Positions 34,801 to 47,032 of a stretch of DNA of 64,000 bases are shown here, piece by piece. A program made the translations under genes and the position numbers. Source of the DNA: Magnolia sinica (lineage: Eukaryota > Streptophyta > Magnoliopsida > Magnoliales > Magnoliaceae); NCBI RefSeq assembly GCF_029962835.1, contig NC_080584.1:78148862-78212861 (forward strand), read 5' to 3'. Position 1 is the first letter of the stretch. Each line of letters begins with the position of its first letter. The notes below the pieces were generated by a model. It was not told the DNA's origin, made no database searches, and saw nothing but the letters and a program-made list of their open reading frames with translations.

Positions 34801-36560
34801 ACTCCCTGATACACAGACACGTGATTGACAAACAAAGTGCACAAATAAGTGCACTAACAAGAATTAATCAATCATCAACAAATTTACAACAATAAATCAC
34901 AATTAACATGTGAATTAATAAGGGTTTAGTTAATTAAAACATCACACAAGTAGTTAGAAAAAATAATATGTAGAATTATAAGAAAACCTAATAAGAATTG
35001 TATATAAGGCTAAAGGGATTCCTCACCTTAACTTTGGATGTAAACCTTAGGTATAAATTGATGGAAGAGGCTTCTACACAAATCATGATGGCACTAAAGA
35101 TAGGGCAGAAGTTCCACACATGTGGAAGGAAGAACAAATGAAGGGGGTTTGGGTGTCCTTTTTGTGGGATGTCCTCTCTCTCTCTCTCTAACATGAGAGG
35201 TCTGGACAGGTGAGGCTGAAAATAAGGGAGGGGCATGCTACTTTGAGGAGAAGGACAAGGAGAGAGGGGCGTGCACACCTTCTCAATATGAGGTGGACGT
35301 CCACTCCTCCCAAATTCATTGGGTTACTCCAAAAGTCAATTAAGGGTTGATCTTTTCTTAATTTTAATCCATTCATGATGTTAAGTGTGAAAAGTAGAGT
35401 TGAGATACATTAATTTCTTGATGATCCACTACCTATACTGGCTAATTTGGAAAAATGGCTTGGTAGATGTCAAAATGGACTTGAACTTAATTAACGGTCC
35501 ACGCCTGATGATCAAGGTCTAAAGTTGAGAAAAATGTGTTTTCATGATAAGCAAACAATTGGAAATTTTTTTTTATTATAGTTGATCAATGGTGGGAAAT
35601 GTTTAAATCTAATATTTCACCTTTTACGCCAAAAGGTAGGAACTAGATTTTGGGTGATCGTCATTCAATAGTTTAGGGTTATAGATCGGAGTTCAAATTT
35701 TATATAATCTCATAATCATATGATATCAAGGTGTAATCAAAATTTGAGTTATAATTGATGGTAGGAAGTAGGTCAATTAAAACGTCCAGATTTGGGATGA
35801 TTTTATAAGTTTGTTTATTTCTTAAAACCTTAAGAAAATGCTTATCAAGGTGAGGCACTCATATATCACATTCGATCCATATGATGGGTGGTCCAAGTTA
35901 CTCACATGAAGGAAAATATTAAACTACGACTACTTGTGCACTTCCTCACTCGATGAACGCTAAAATTAAGAGTTAAGAGATTGACTTGGTAATTTGGTTA
36001 CTTCTAATATGATGTAAGGGCTAAAATTTGATATGTACAATTCATTTATAATATATTGGCATATGATACAATCTCAAGTTAAACGAATCATGTGAACCAT
36101 GTAATTTAGAAATCAAGGGTCTAGGTTAATGATATTTTTGTAAGCATGTTTTTAAGTAATTCTTACAAAAGAATCATTAACTAATTCATCATGGATAAAT
36201 AGTTATTTACGAAATTAGTTAAAGTTCTCGTTAACAAAGACAAATACACATAACAATCTATATATTGAATTTAGGCTAAAATAGTAACATCTGGATATTA
36301 CAATCTACCCCTTTAAAAATAAACTTTATTCCTGAAGTTTACTTAACCCGCGATGTTGTGAAGCTGATGGTATTTCTCTCTCATATCATTCTCACTCTCT
36401 CACGCCACTTCCTCTTTTCCATGGAAAGATCAGGGGAGTTCAACTAGGGGATCGTTCTTGCTACTCTTGAAATTTAAGACATGTGGTCACGATATATTTC
36501 ACATCTTTAAATATATTTGATCCATTCCAGTGTCTTATCAAATGTTAAGGTTATTACACT
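34800..36560 (-). mobile_element. Ty3/Gypsy relic: LTR-like region and 3' pol edge
   Basis: On the reverse strand, 'tgtaatatccagatg' at about 36302 resembles the TGTRAYATCC start of many Del/Tekay-type LTRs. Just outside, 36303-36420 ('ctacccctttaaaaataaac', 'cgccacttcctc') matches my memory of the sequence before the LTR in such elements. The LTR would run down to roughly 34800. A second similar edge lies at 36545-36600. There is no paired LTR, and it is old. Confidence 0.4.
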
Positions 36561-36935
36561 CCACCCCCTTTAAAAAATTTATTTTCAAAAATTGTTTCTA
36601 CAAATTTTCTAAGTTCTAGCCTAACATACTTTCACTACGCACTCTAATTCTTTCATGTCTTTATATTTGGTAACTGATTATGAAAGCATAATTAAGCTCT
36701 TACCTTCTTATCATAAATTAGTCATCTTGGGTGAAATCTATTTCTTTTATGCGCTATAATCTATAAGAAAGGGTATTATTCAGAAAGGTAGGGTAGGAAG
36801 ACTTCAAGCTTAGAATAACTATAATCCTAATCTACGAATGCATTCATCCACCTTGCGGCCATCTTAACTCATCAAATAATATCGTCGTGATTCTCAATTA
36901 AATTTTTGATCTACAAAATGAAGATATGTCTTAAT

Positions 36936-37552
36936 TGTTGAGGATTTGTGTTGCGGAATCAAACAAATCTAGATCTAGGATAACAATCCAATGGCACCAA
37001 GCACACACAAGAGAACACAGATTTAACATGGAAAACTTTTGTGGGAAAAAACCACGGCACAAAGCTACAGATCTCCACTATGAAAATAGAAATTACAAAG
37101 AGAGAGGACCTACCCGATTTGAACAACCTCGAATCTCACCCTTGCTACACTCTTTAGAAACCTTAAAATCCTTTTAAGAACCCTTGAAACTCCTTTAAAA
37201 AGCCTTAGAATACTTTAGAATAGCCCTAGGGACCCCTATTGATAGATTAGAAAACTTCACTTAAGCACCTCCTTTGGAAAAGTCTGAAAATCGCCTCAAA
37301 TTTACACAGTCCGTGCACCGACTGCGTAACCCTCGACTAGTCGAAGGAGGGCCTTAACTAGTCGAGCAACCCGCTCGACCGGTTGAACCTGACTCTCGAC
37401 TGGTCGAGCATCACGGACACCCAAAAAATGAGCTCGTTGGACTTCAAGTCGAGCGCACCTGGACTAGTCAAGCAGCTCCCTCGACCGGTCGAGCCTAACC
37501 CTTGATCGATCGAGCAACCCAAAACAGATTGGAGACATCTGTTCTGATAACA
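36936..37552 (-). repeat. Copia LTR (3' LTR of the reverse-strand element)
   Basis: About 617 bp, TGTTGAGG...GATAACA. It holds a cluster of CG-containing palindromic words (TCGACTAGTCGA, TCGACCGGTTGA and variants) at about 37325-37515. Confidence 0.88.
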
Positions 37553-40140
37553 ATCTCCACCATGTCTTCAATTTTCAATCGTGTAGTTTCTTGACGTCTT
37601 CTCTTATCTCTGCATCATATCATAGCTTCTCGTGCACACTCCTTTCTTTTATGTCATCGCCATGCCCAGAGAAGTTATACAGAACTTGAACTTCTTTTCA
37701 GGAACGATCTAGGTGAGCATGTCTGCTGGATTAAAATCCACGTGCTCGACCACCTTTGCTCATGTCTTCTCAAAAGGAAAGACGTAGTCTTCTTACCATC
37801 TCACTGCTACCCAATATTGCTTGCCGGGGTACTTGCTCACAACACTGATAGCCTGTGAAATAACTGGTCTAATCCAGACAAACCATGGCATACACTGCCA
37901 ACCACATTCGAATAAGGCTCATGAGATATCCTACTTTTACTCATCTGTTTTGGGATATATCCTGAGGAAAACTTGAGGAGAGACGCATAGGGAACGCTCT
38001 CCGGTTTTACCTGGCCCATCACATCCTTGATCAATACCTACACAAAAGGTTTTCCTCCTATGATTACCAAAGTCTACTCTTCCTTCAGTCTCAATACCGA
38101 GAACCATCTTTGCAATCCCCCGATCCTTCATCCTTAATGTCCCACTTAACCGAGTCTTCAGTATATTGATTTCAGATATGTCATAATTGGCGATCTACAT
38201 ATCATCAATTCCTGACTCACCATAAAGGAATCAAACCACTGCCTAGGCGACAGGTCAAACCACGACCTCTTGTAAAGTCTTTTCTCAACCCCTTTAACTT
38301 TGAACCGCTTTGGTTGCTTCATGTAAATCTGTTCTTCCAATTTTCCTTGCAAAAGTGCAAACTCCACATTCATCCTTCCAGCTTAAGATCACATTAGCCA
38401 ACCAGCACCAATCACGGATCTAATAGACACCTGCTATACCGTCGGCACGAATATCTCTGAGAAGCCGATAATTTCTCTCTGAGCAAAACCCATCGCCACC
38501 AACCTCGCTCTGTATCTATGTTGTATCCTCCTGAAGATCCACCTGCATCCAACCGCTCTCCGGCCCACTAGAAGCTCCACTCGCTCCCATGTGTCGGTCT
38601 GGTACAATGAGTTCATCATATCGCCCATAGTCACCTTCCACTTCTCAGCACCAGGCTCACCTAGATCCATCAGAATAGAAGACGGATCCTCCTGTGATAT
38701 TGGAGTTGTCCATGTACCTCGCTGATATCCTGCGATCATGCCGTAGTGGCTGCTCCACCTGTTCTGTATCCCTGTCCGCATGTCTTAGCCTTCCTGCCCT
38801 GCCCGCTCATGTGGCCATGCACAATATGTCACACACGTGCAGAGGTGGATTCTGCTACAGCCACTGCAGTTCCACCTTATGAAGTGCTCCAAATCAACCT
38901 GTACATGTTAGTGAGTCGTTGCGCTTTCTTGATTACTCGTGCCCCCTTAGATACCTTAAGAGCACCATTAATACCTATGAACTTGCAGCCCATTGCCTTA
39001 AGTACACCAAGAGAAATCAGATTCTTCTTCAAATCAGGAACGTGCCTGACATCAATCAAGGTACTCTCCACCCCATCAAGCATCTTGATATGCACCATAC
39101 CAACAGCTACAAGATTACAGGCAATATCATTGCCCATAAATACCTATCCACTATCGCACTCCCTGTAACTAGTGAATCAACTCCGATGAGGAGTCATGTG
39201 AAAAGATGCCCCTGTGTCTCGAATTCACTCGCTCTTACGATCATCGTATGACCATCTGATTGTAGACACAGACAAAATATTACCATCGCATTCACTCGAT
39301 CCATCTGACATGGCAGTATTAGCCTCCCTATATGAAGCCTCAGAATCTTCTCTCTTCAATTTAGGATTTTCACAATCCTTCTTCACATGTCCTTCATTCC
39401 TACAGTTCCAGCACTTTACCTTTCCTTTGTTCTTGCCCTTGGATCTGGACCTAAAACCTAAAGAACTTATACCTTATTCAGAATTCCTACCCCTTGTAAG
39501 CAGTGCCTCAGAAGATATCTCCATGTCGACGTTGAGCTTTCTCATAGTCTTCCCTTGAAGGGCAGAGATAACGGTGTCAACACTCAGGATTTTATTCGTT
39601 GAGCACATTGTGTTCTTGAATGACTCATAAGATGCTAGAAGAGAACTCAGCAACATACATGCTTGTTCTTTATCTTTCATCACTTCCTCCATATCCAGCA
39701 ATTTGCAAACTAATTTATTAAAGTTGCTGATGTGAGCCTCTAAATCTCCACCCTCTATCATCTTAAAGTTATACCACTGCCGCTTCAAGTGTAGGCGATT
39801 TTCAGAGGATTTTTTCGTATAGACATCCTCTAACTTCGCTCATAAATTAGCCGCGGTTTTCTCCCTCATGACGTTGTAGAGCACCTCATCCGTGAGACAT
39901 AAACGAATCGATGATAAAACATTCTTATCAAGAGTATTTCATTCATCATCAGTCATAGTAGACTTTCACTCCTCAAGAACACCATCTTCGCCTTGCTTAC
40001 TTAAAGAACTGATCATTTTGATCTTCCATAACTCAAAACTATTTTTCCCCGAGTACTTCTCAATATTATACCTAGTGCTTGCCATTATTATTAATCCCTC
40101 AAATTCAGATCTGTGCCCCAACGATTTCTCTAATACCACT

Positions 40141-40771
40141 TGTTAGGGATTTATGCTGCGGAATCACACAGATCTAGATCTAGGATAGCAATCCAATGGC
40201 ACCAAGCACACATAAGAGAACACAAAGATTTAACGTAGAAACTCTTACGGAAAAAAACAGGGCACAAAGCAACAGATCTCCACTATGAAAATAGAAATTA
40301 CAAAGAGAGAGGACTTACTCGATTCGAACAACCTCGAATATCACCCTTGCTACACCCTTTAGAAACCCTAAAATCCTTTTAGAAAACCTTGGAACTCCTT
40401 TAGAAAGCCTTAGAATACTTTAGAATAGCCCTGGGGACCCCTATTTATAGATTAGGAAACTCTACTTACGCACCTCCTTTGGAAAAGTCTGGAAACTGCC
40501 TTAAATTTACGCAGTCTGTGCACCGGCTGCGTAACCCTCGACTAGTCGAAGGAGGGCCTCGACTGGTTGAGCAACCCGCTCGACCGGTCGAGCTTAACCC
40601 TCGACTGGTCGAGCATTACGGATACCCAAAAAATGAGCTCGCTAGACTTCGAGTCGAGCACGCCTCGACTAGTCGAGTAGCTCCCTCAACCGGTCGAGCC
40701 TGACCGGTTGAGCTTGACTCTCGACCGGTTGAGCAACCCAAAACAAATTGGAGACATCTGTTCTGACAACA
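40141..40771 (-). repeat. Copia LTR (5' LTR of the reverse-strand element)
   Basis: About 631 bp, TGTTAGGG...GACAACA, aligning along its whole length with 36936-37552. The palindrome cluster is at about 40535-40735. Confidence 0.88.
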
Positions 40772-40776
40772 TTAAT

Positions 40777-41439
40777 ATTAGTAAAAGCACCACTCTCAAA
40801 GTTTCTAACTTAGTTAAGGATAATGACCTACCATTGAGGTCTTTTCTCTAATCTTGCACTCAAACCTAGAGATTTTCCTGTAATTGAGTAATTTAGAAGT
40901 ATAATTAGGGTTAGATAATTAACAAGGATGATTGTTTGATGTTAGAGATAACGGATCATGAGATTCAAAAGGATAGATTCGGGTTCGGTTGGATATGTAT
41001 ACGATCACTCAGATGTATGGGTGGGATGTTAATTAATAATGAGATGAATCATTAATTTTTAGCGTTAAGATTTTATTGATGTAAGAGTGGTAGAATCGAT
41101 AACTATCCATCAATATAAGGTGTGATTGATTAGTCAGGTGAGGGGATGAATACACGAGTTTGAACAATCCTAAATCTGATTGGTTAACACTTGTTTACTA
41201 AAATAAGACAATTGGATACTTTTCATTTTAACTATTCAATAAATATCAAGAAATTTAATACTTAGATAATCAAATATGTGTAATTTTGTTTCATGATATA
41301 TCAAAACTATGAGCATGATTTGGATAGTTTAGTTTCACCTTTATGCCATGTAAATGATATCTAAGCACCTGCACATCATCCATTACACTTTGTAAGAGTA
41401 TTAAAGTTTTTCAGGGGAGCCGATTAGGGTAAAACCTTA
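40777..41439. other. Non-coding, unassigned
   Basis: AT-rich and without a supported frame or element. Confidence 0.3.
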
Positions 41440-41882
41440 ATTGGTGTTACCCTTACTGTGGGGCCCACTTTGATGATATGTTGTATATCCGCCCCATTCA
41501 TATGTTTTTCCATCCCATTTTAGTTGTAGTTCCAAAAATTAAGTAGATCCAAATCTCGGGTGGACCACACCACAGGAAACAATTCTGATTGAATAACTAC
41601 CATTAAAAACATCTTATGGCCTACTACAAGCATATCCGTGAAGTTTATTTGCCATCCAACCTGTCGATAATGTCAAACAGAACTGGATGAAAGGAAAATA
41701 TAAATATGAGCTCGATCTAAAACTTTTGTGGCATAAAAGGAGTTTTAAATTGTCATTTTGTACTACTTTATACATTGGTTTAGCAGGTCTGCTAAATTTA
41801 TCTGGAAAAGCTGATGAATGGCGTGGATATAACACAATTTCATCAGAGTGGGCACACCCGAGTAAGGGTAGCACCCACTAAA
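41440..41882. repeat. GGGCCCACC-family MITE
   Basis: The left 'ggtgttacccttactgtgggg' pairs with the right 'gagtaagggtagcaccca' as a TIR. The internal phrases of the family are present. About 440 bp. Ends are set to within a few bases and no clear target duplication was seen. Confidence 0.72.
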
Positions 41883-41947
41883 TTGTTACTTGGGAAACAG
41901 CTAATCGGCTCCCATTTACTCATCATCCGGATGCCTATGATGCCTAC

Positions 41948-42539
41948 GGAAACGGATTGGCTGGTGCGCCACACACCATCAACCCAGCTGGTGGTGTGTT
42001 GAGGTCACCAAATTCTGTGGGTCCCATCATGAGGAATGTGTTATATCGAAACTGTCCTTCCACTTGGTGAGCTCGTTTAAGGCTTGTGTCAAAAATAAGA
42101 TAGATCTTAAGATCAAGTGGACCACACTGCAAAAATTAGTGGGGGATTGAACGTCTACCATTGAAACCCTTTTGGGGTCACATAAGTTTTGGATCAATGT
42201 CTGTGTGATGTTATGAACATATTGGTGACCCCACGAATGTTTGAATAGTAAGAATCATCGTCTCACTGATGCATGTGGTGTGGTCCACTTGAGATCTGGG
42301 TGTGGTCCACTTGAGATCTGGATGTGACTTATTTTTAGGATTAGGATCTAGAATGATCTCTCCAACCAGATGAACGGTGTGGATATTATAAACATATCAT
42401 CGTGGGGCTCAAATAACATTGATCTCCTTTGAACCGTTCACACAACTTGGAGCTCAAGGAGCATAACAGTCGTCTTCGCATGACACGTAGCCACACCAGT
42501 CAAGTTGGTGGTGTGTGGTACACCAGACCATCGACTGCC
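41948..42539. repeat. GGGCCCACC-family MITE, CACACACCA-type ends
   Basis: The left end 'ggaaacggattggctggtgc' pairs with the right end 'caccagaccatcgactgcc'. Both continue inward with 'cacacaccaycaacc' and its complement. About 590 bp, with a short tandem repeat 'gtggtccacttgagatctgg' at about 42280-42320. Confidence 0.75.
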
Positions 42540-42546
42540 GTGTCTA

Positions 42547-43076
42547 CACTTGACGCGGATTGTCTGCTGAAAGCATCACTGGAGCGAGTGGTTATCCACA
42601 ATGCTCTATGGCCCAGCATGGTAAATGTGTATTTTATCCAAGCTGGCCATCTATTTTTCCTGATCATCATAGGGCATGAGCCCAAAAAGAGGGAGATCTG
42701 AATCTTTAGTGGGCTACACCAAAAGAAAAAGGTGGCGATTGAATGCCTACCATTAAAAACTTCCTAAGGCTCACTGTAATATTTATTTGTCATCCAACCT
42801 GTTGATTATGTCACGCACGCCTGGATGAACAGAAAACATAAATATCGGCTTAATCCAAAACTTTTGTGGCTCCTAAGAAGTTTTTAAGGGTGAGTGTTCA
42901 ATTACCACTATTTCTTTTAGTGTGATCCATGTAAGATTTGGATATACTTCAATATTTTTCAGCTTATGTAATAAAATAGTTGTAAAAATGGATGGATGGA
43001 TAGGACACATATCATTATGCAGCTCACAGAAAAGTGTCAGTATCCAGCTCGCTATCAATAGGAAATCTGTTGTCCG
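42547..43076. repeat. GGGCCCACC-family MITE, diverged ends
   Basis: Left interior 'tatggcccagcatggtaaatg' and right interior 'gacacatatcattatgcagc' are the family's mirrored shoulders. TIRs near 'gcggattgtctgctg' and its partner are weak, so the limits are approximate. Confidence 0.6.
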
Positions 43077-43128
43077 TCTACCCTTAACGTACTGAACATT
43101 TCCATGGATCTGGGAACAACAGCATAGA

Positions 43129-43651
43129 GGACGCGGATTTCCTGCGCGCGAAAGCCTACTGCAGGATGTTCATGTGCAAGGATGCTGGGTGGGGCCCACC
43201 GTGATGTTTCTGTGAAATCTACTCTGTCAATGTGGATATGGAGATTATTTTAGAACATGAGACCAAAAGTGATGTGGATCCATATCTCAAGTGGGTTACA
43301 CGAGATGGAAAATTGGAAAAATAAATTCCTATTGTTGAAACCTTCCTGGGCTCCACCTTGATGCTTATATGCCATCCAAACCGTTTATAAGGTCAATACC
43401 ACTGGGATGAAGTGAAAACAATAAAGAAAAAGCCTGATAGAAAACTTTTATGGCCATAAGATTTTTTCAACGGTGCTCTTGAATCCCCACTGTTTCCTCT
43501 CATGTGGCCCACTTGAGTTTTTGATACACCTTATATTTTATCGCGTCCTAAAATAAGTTTGAAAAACGGATTGATGAGTGGATTTCTCACAAACATCGCA
43601 GCGAGCCCCACTCCTCATCATTGCGGAAGCTTGGGCAGGAAATCCGCGTCC
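43129..43651. repeat. Mutator-type MITE, GGACGCGGATTTCCTGC ends
   Basis: 'ggacgcggatttcctgc' at the left pairs with 'gcaggaaatccgcgtcc' at the right, a perfect 17-base TIR, then 'gggtggggcccaccgtgatg' and its partner. The 9-bp flanks cagcataga (43120-43128) and ccgcatgga (43652-43660) agree at 7 of 9. Confidence 0.82.
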
Positions 43652-43662
43652 CCGCATGGAAT

Positions 43663-44199
43663 GGAAACGGATTGGCTACTCCCCCTAACACCAGCCAATG
43701 ATTGGTGGTCACTGCTCTGTTGGCTCCACCATGATGTATGTGTTTCATCCATGTTGTCCATCTGTTTTTCTAGATCATTCTATTGTGCGATACCAAAAAT
43801 GAGGTATATACCAATCTCAACTGGACCACATTACAGGAAATAGTGTTGAATGAACGTAGATCATTGAAAACTTTTTGGGGGCCATAAAAGTTTTGTATCA
43901 AGCTGATATTTATTTTTTCTCTTCATCTGGGTCTGTATGACCTAATCAACAGATTGGATGTCAAATAAACAGTACAGTGGGCCTTATGAGGATTTTAATG
44001 GTGGATATCCAATCACTACTGTTTTCTGGTGGCGTTGTCCGCCTGAGATGTTTATCCATCTGATTTTTGGGATAATGCCATAAAATGATCTTTAAAAATA
44101 GATGAACGGAATGGATGAAACACATACATTGTGGTGGAGCTCATAGAGCACCAACCACCAGCGCCAGGCTGGTGGCAGAGGGAGTAGCCAGTCCGTTCC
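43663..44199. repeat. Mutator-type MITE with clear 9-bp TSD
   Basis: 'ggaaacggattggctactcc' at the left pairs with 'ggagtagccagtccgttcc' at the right. The 9-bp flanks gcatggaat (43654-43662) and gcatagaat (44200-44208) differ at one base. This is the best evidence in the window that the family is Mutator-like. The left target duplication overlaps that of the previous MITE, so one inserted beside the end of the other. Confidence 0.88.
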
Positions 44200-44208
44200 G
44201 CATAGAAT

Positions 44209-45857
44209 GGGAAGCGGATTGGCTGGTGTACCACACACCACCAACCTAGCTGGTGTGGGTACGGGTGGTGAGAAGACGAGCGCTGACGCCTCGAGCTCTG
44301 CGATGTATAAATTGCTCAAAGGAGATCAAAGCTACATGTGCTCCATAATGATGTATTTATTATATCCACACCATTCATCCATTTGGCGAGGTCATTTTAG
44401 ATATTGATCTAAAAAATGAGTCATATCCAAAGCTCAATGGTTCATACCACAAATAGCAGTAGGTATAATGATTCTCACCATTAAAACATTTGAAGGGACC
44501 ACCATAATATTTATTTTCCATCCAATCTATTCACAAGGTCACACAAACCTAGATGAAGACCAAAAACAAATATCATATTGATCTAAAATTTCTATGGCTT
44601 GGTAGATGTTCAATCTCCCACTACTTTTTTACATTATGGTCCATAGAGGTGGGCACCAGACGACTCGATCAAGATAACTCGAGTCATCCAACTCGTTTAG
44701 ATCCATCTGGACCTGAACCAAATGGGTGAGTCGATTCGAACCAAGTAGGATTTACCCAATCCAAACTCAAGCCAAGTTGAATTCGAGTTACCTAGTAACT
44801 TGACCCGACTCGATCTGAAACCCGAATCTCTAACCCTACCCGTTGCACCCTACCCCGACACAATCCCAAAATCTCTCCCTCATCCTCCTTATCTTCCAAG
44901 TTCGGCCTCTCTCTCTCCCTTCCTTCCTCACCCTCCTCATCTTCCAAGCTCAGCCTCTCTCTCTCTCTCCCTCCCTCATTCTCCTCATCTTTCAAGATCG
45001 TCAACCACCCACCACCATCACCTTCCTCATCCTCCTCTATCTCCTCTCCACTCTCATAGTCTCTCCCTCCCTCATCTCTCAATCCAACTCGGTGCCAATT
45101 CGACCTGACTCGGTATTTCTAATCAGATTGAACTTAGTCCGGATCAGTCCATGCTAGACCGGACTCAGATCGAGTCAGGTATGGTGGACTTAGTATCGAG
45201 ACAGATTGAGTTTGGGTCAGGCCTATTTCAAAACCGGATCGAGTTGAGTCAGCCCTAACTTGGTCCGACTCGACTCGATGCTCGGCTCTAATGGTCCTCT
45301 TGATCTTTGGATTTGTCTTATTTTTCGGCTCAAGCCTTATAACGAGCTCACCAAGTGAATGAACAGTTTGTATATAACTCATATCTCATGATGGACCCAC
45401 AAAACTTGGTGACATCAGCACACCAGCCTTACAACCAGTTCACCAAGGGATTGAACGTCTACCATTGAAACACTTTTTAAGGGTCACAAAAATTTAAATC
45501 AATATGATATTTATATTTTCCTCTTCATCTAAGTTTGTCCAGCCTTATGAACAGATTGGATGCAAAATAAACGTTATGATGGTCCCTACAAATGTTTTAA
45601 TGATGAGAATCATTCTCCACTACTATATGTGGTGTGGTCCACTTGAGCTTTGGATGATAATTTTTTGGATCAAGATCAATAATGATTTTTCCAAATGAAT
45701 GAACGGTTTGGAATTTAAAACATTATTTTCTGGCCATGTAACTTTGATCTAGCTGCTTTGAAGTGTTCCTACAACAGAGAGCTCAAGGAGCTCTTGGCAC
45801 GAAAGGGTACCCACACCAGCTAGGTTGGTGATGTGTGGTGCACCAGCTAATCCGCCT
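44209..45857. repeat. Composite GGGCCCACC-type MITE region holding a hAT MITE
   Basis: The left end 'aagcggattggctggtgtacc' pairs with the right end 'ggtgcaccagctaatccgcc', and both carry 'cacacaccaccaacctagct' or its complement. Part of the length is the hAT insertion at 44644-45290. The remaining interior has the family phrase 'ggattgaacgtctaccattg' and could be two nested copies. Confidence 0.65.
44644..45290. mobile_element. hAT-type MITE inside the MITE
   Basis: It starts TAGAGGTGGGC and ends GCTCGGCTCTA, short hAT-like inverted ends. The flanking 8-mers atggtcca (44636-44643) and atggtcct (45291-45298) differ at one base, as expected for an 8-bp hAT duplication. The interior is rich in 'gactcgag' / 'gagtcg' words and a CTC-rich tract. 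The frames across the CT tract are low-complexity and not genes. Confidence 0.8.
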
Positions 45858-46074
45858 CCAGCTATGTGAGGCCACATAATGTGTTTGACATCCTAACGGG
45901 TTTGCTTGACCAATAACGATCACCTCTCCATTAAATCAAACTAATTCAATCATCAGGTGGGCCACACCATAAAAACAGTGGAAAACCATCCAAAATACTC
46001 CAAATTAATGTGGTGCAAACCTGAATATTGGATTATCCTTGTTTTTCCGTTGGTGATCACTACGGTGTGGCCGT
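45858..46074. other. Short non-coding gap between MITEs
   Basis: It contains 'catcaggtgggccacaccat' and other family-like phrases and may be a decayed MITE. Confidence 0.35.
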
Positions 46075-46500
46075 TTTTCCTTCTAGGCAAGGCTCTGTAG
46101 GGCCCAACGTAATGTGTTGGTTTTATCTACGTTGTTTTCCCATTTTTATTTTTCATATCATTTTAATACATTAGGCTAAAAATGTGGAAGATTCAATGCT
46201 TCCGGCGGTAATATAATGTTGGTCAATGTTAAAACCTTTTTAGAACCTGTTGTAATATTTATTTGTCATTTAAACTATTCATAAGTTCATAGGCCTAGAT
46301 AAGAGAAAACACAAATATAAGCTTGATCCAAAACTTATGCATCTCTCAAGAAGTTTTTAATGGTCAGTGTTCAATCCCCGCTTTGTGGTATACTTGAGCT
46401 TTCGATCTCGCTCATTTATTGTTTCTTACCCTGAAATGATTAGAAGGGTAAAATCCATTACATCATGATAGGCCCACAACCCCTGCCTGTACAGATTAAG
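46075..46500. repeat. GGGCCCACC-family MITE, diverged
   Basis: 'ggcaaggctctgtagggccc' on the left is mirrored by 'aggcccacaacccctgcctg' on the right, with family phrases between them. The ends are approximate. Confidence 0.6.
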
Positions 46501-47032
46501 GGAATCGGACTGCGTACTGAGTTAGTTACTCAGTACACTTTTATCGTACAGATTTGGGGCTACCGTGAATGTGTGTAAGTTATCCACGCCGTCCATCCGT
46601 TTTTCTAGCTCATTTTAGTGGTTGATCTGAAAATTGAAGAATGCCCAGAGCTCAAGTGTGCCACACCACAGGAAATGGTAGAAATAATGACTTCCAACGT
46701 TGAAACCTTGATAGGCCCACAGTGATATTTATTTGTTGTCCAACGTGTTCATAAAATCACACAGATGTGAATGAAGGGAAAACACAAATAACCGATTGAC
46801 CCAAAACTTCTGTGGCCCCAAAGAAATTTTCTACGGTAGAATTTCAATTCACATTCTTTTCCGTGGTGAGGTCCACTTGAGATTTGGATATACTTTGTTT
46901 TTGGGCTAGATCCCTCAAATTATCTCTTAAAATGGATGGACGGAGTGGATAACATATTTAAATCATGGTGGACCCGACAGAGTTTTCTTAGTACGCTTAG
47001 CGTGCTGAGTTACTCAGTACGCAATCCGCGTC
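46501..47032. repeat. GGGCCCACC-family MITE with TACTCAGTAC ends
   Basis: The left 'ggactgcgtactgagtta' and right 'actcagtacgcaatcc' are inverted copies. Next come 'gttactcagtac' in both arms and the usual core. Flanks agattaag and acattaag (46493-46500, 47033-47040) differ at one base, suggesting an 8-9 bp duplication. It ends about 420 bases before the NLR start codon. Confidence 0.78.

Larger units (their letters stand above)
36936..40771 (-). mobile_element. Copia element with both LTRs, internally deleted
   Basis: Two LTRs in direct orientation with TG...CA ends and a 5-bp duplication TTAAT (36931-36935 and 40772-40776). Reading on the reverse strand from 40140: a primer-binding site resembling initiator tRNA-Met, gag about 40.1-39.5 kb, a CCHC knuckle about 39.4 kb, protease region about 39.25-38.9 kb, reverse transcriptase about 38.8-38.15 kb, RNase H side to about 37.6 kb, and a purine-rich tract before the LTR. 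Most of integrase is absent. LTRs differ at roughly one base in ten by eye, so it is old, and it is broken in many places. Confidence 0.88.

Noticed and set aside
37320-37515. CRISPR-like regularly spaced palindromes
   Set aside because: Spacing is irregular, repeats vary, and the cluster lies inside a plant retroelement LTR.
44800-45108. Ser/Pro/Leu-rich frames on both strands
   Set aside because: Generated by the CTC-rich tract within the hAT MITE. Open on both strands because of composition.
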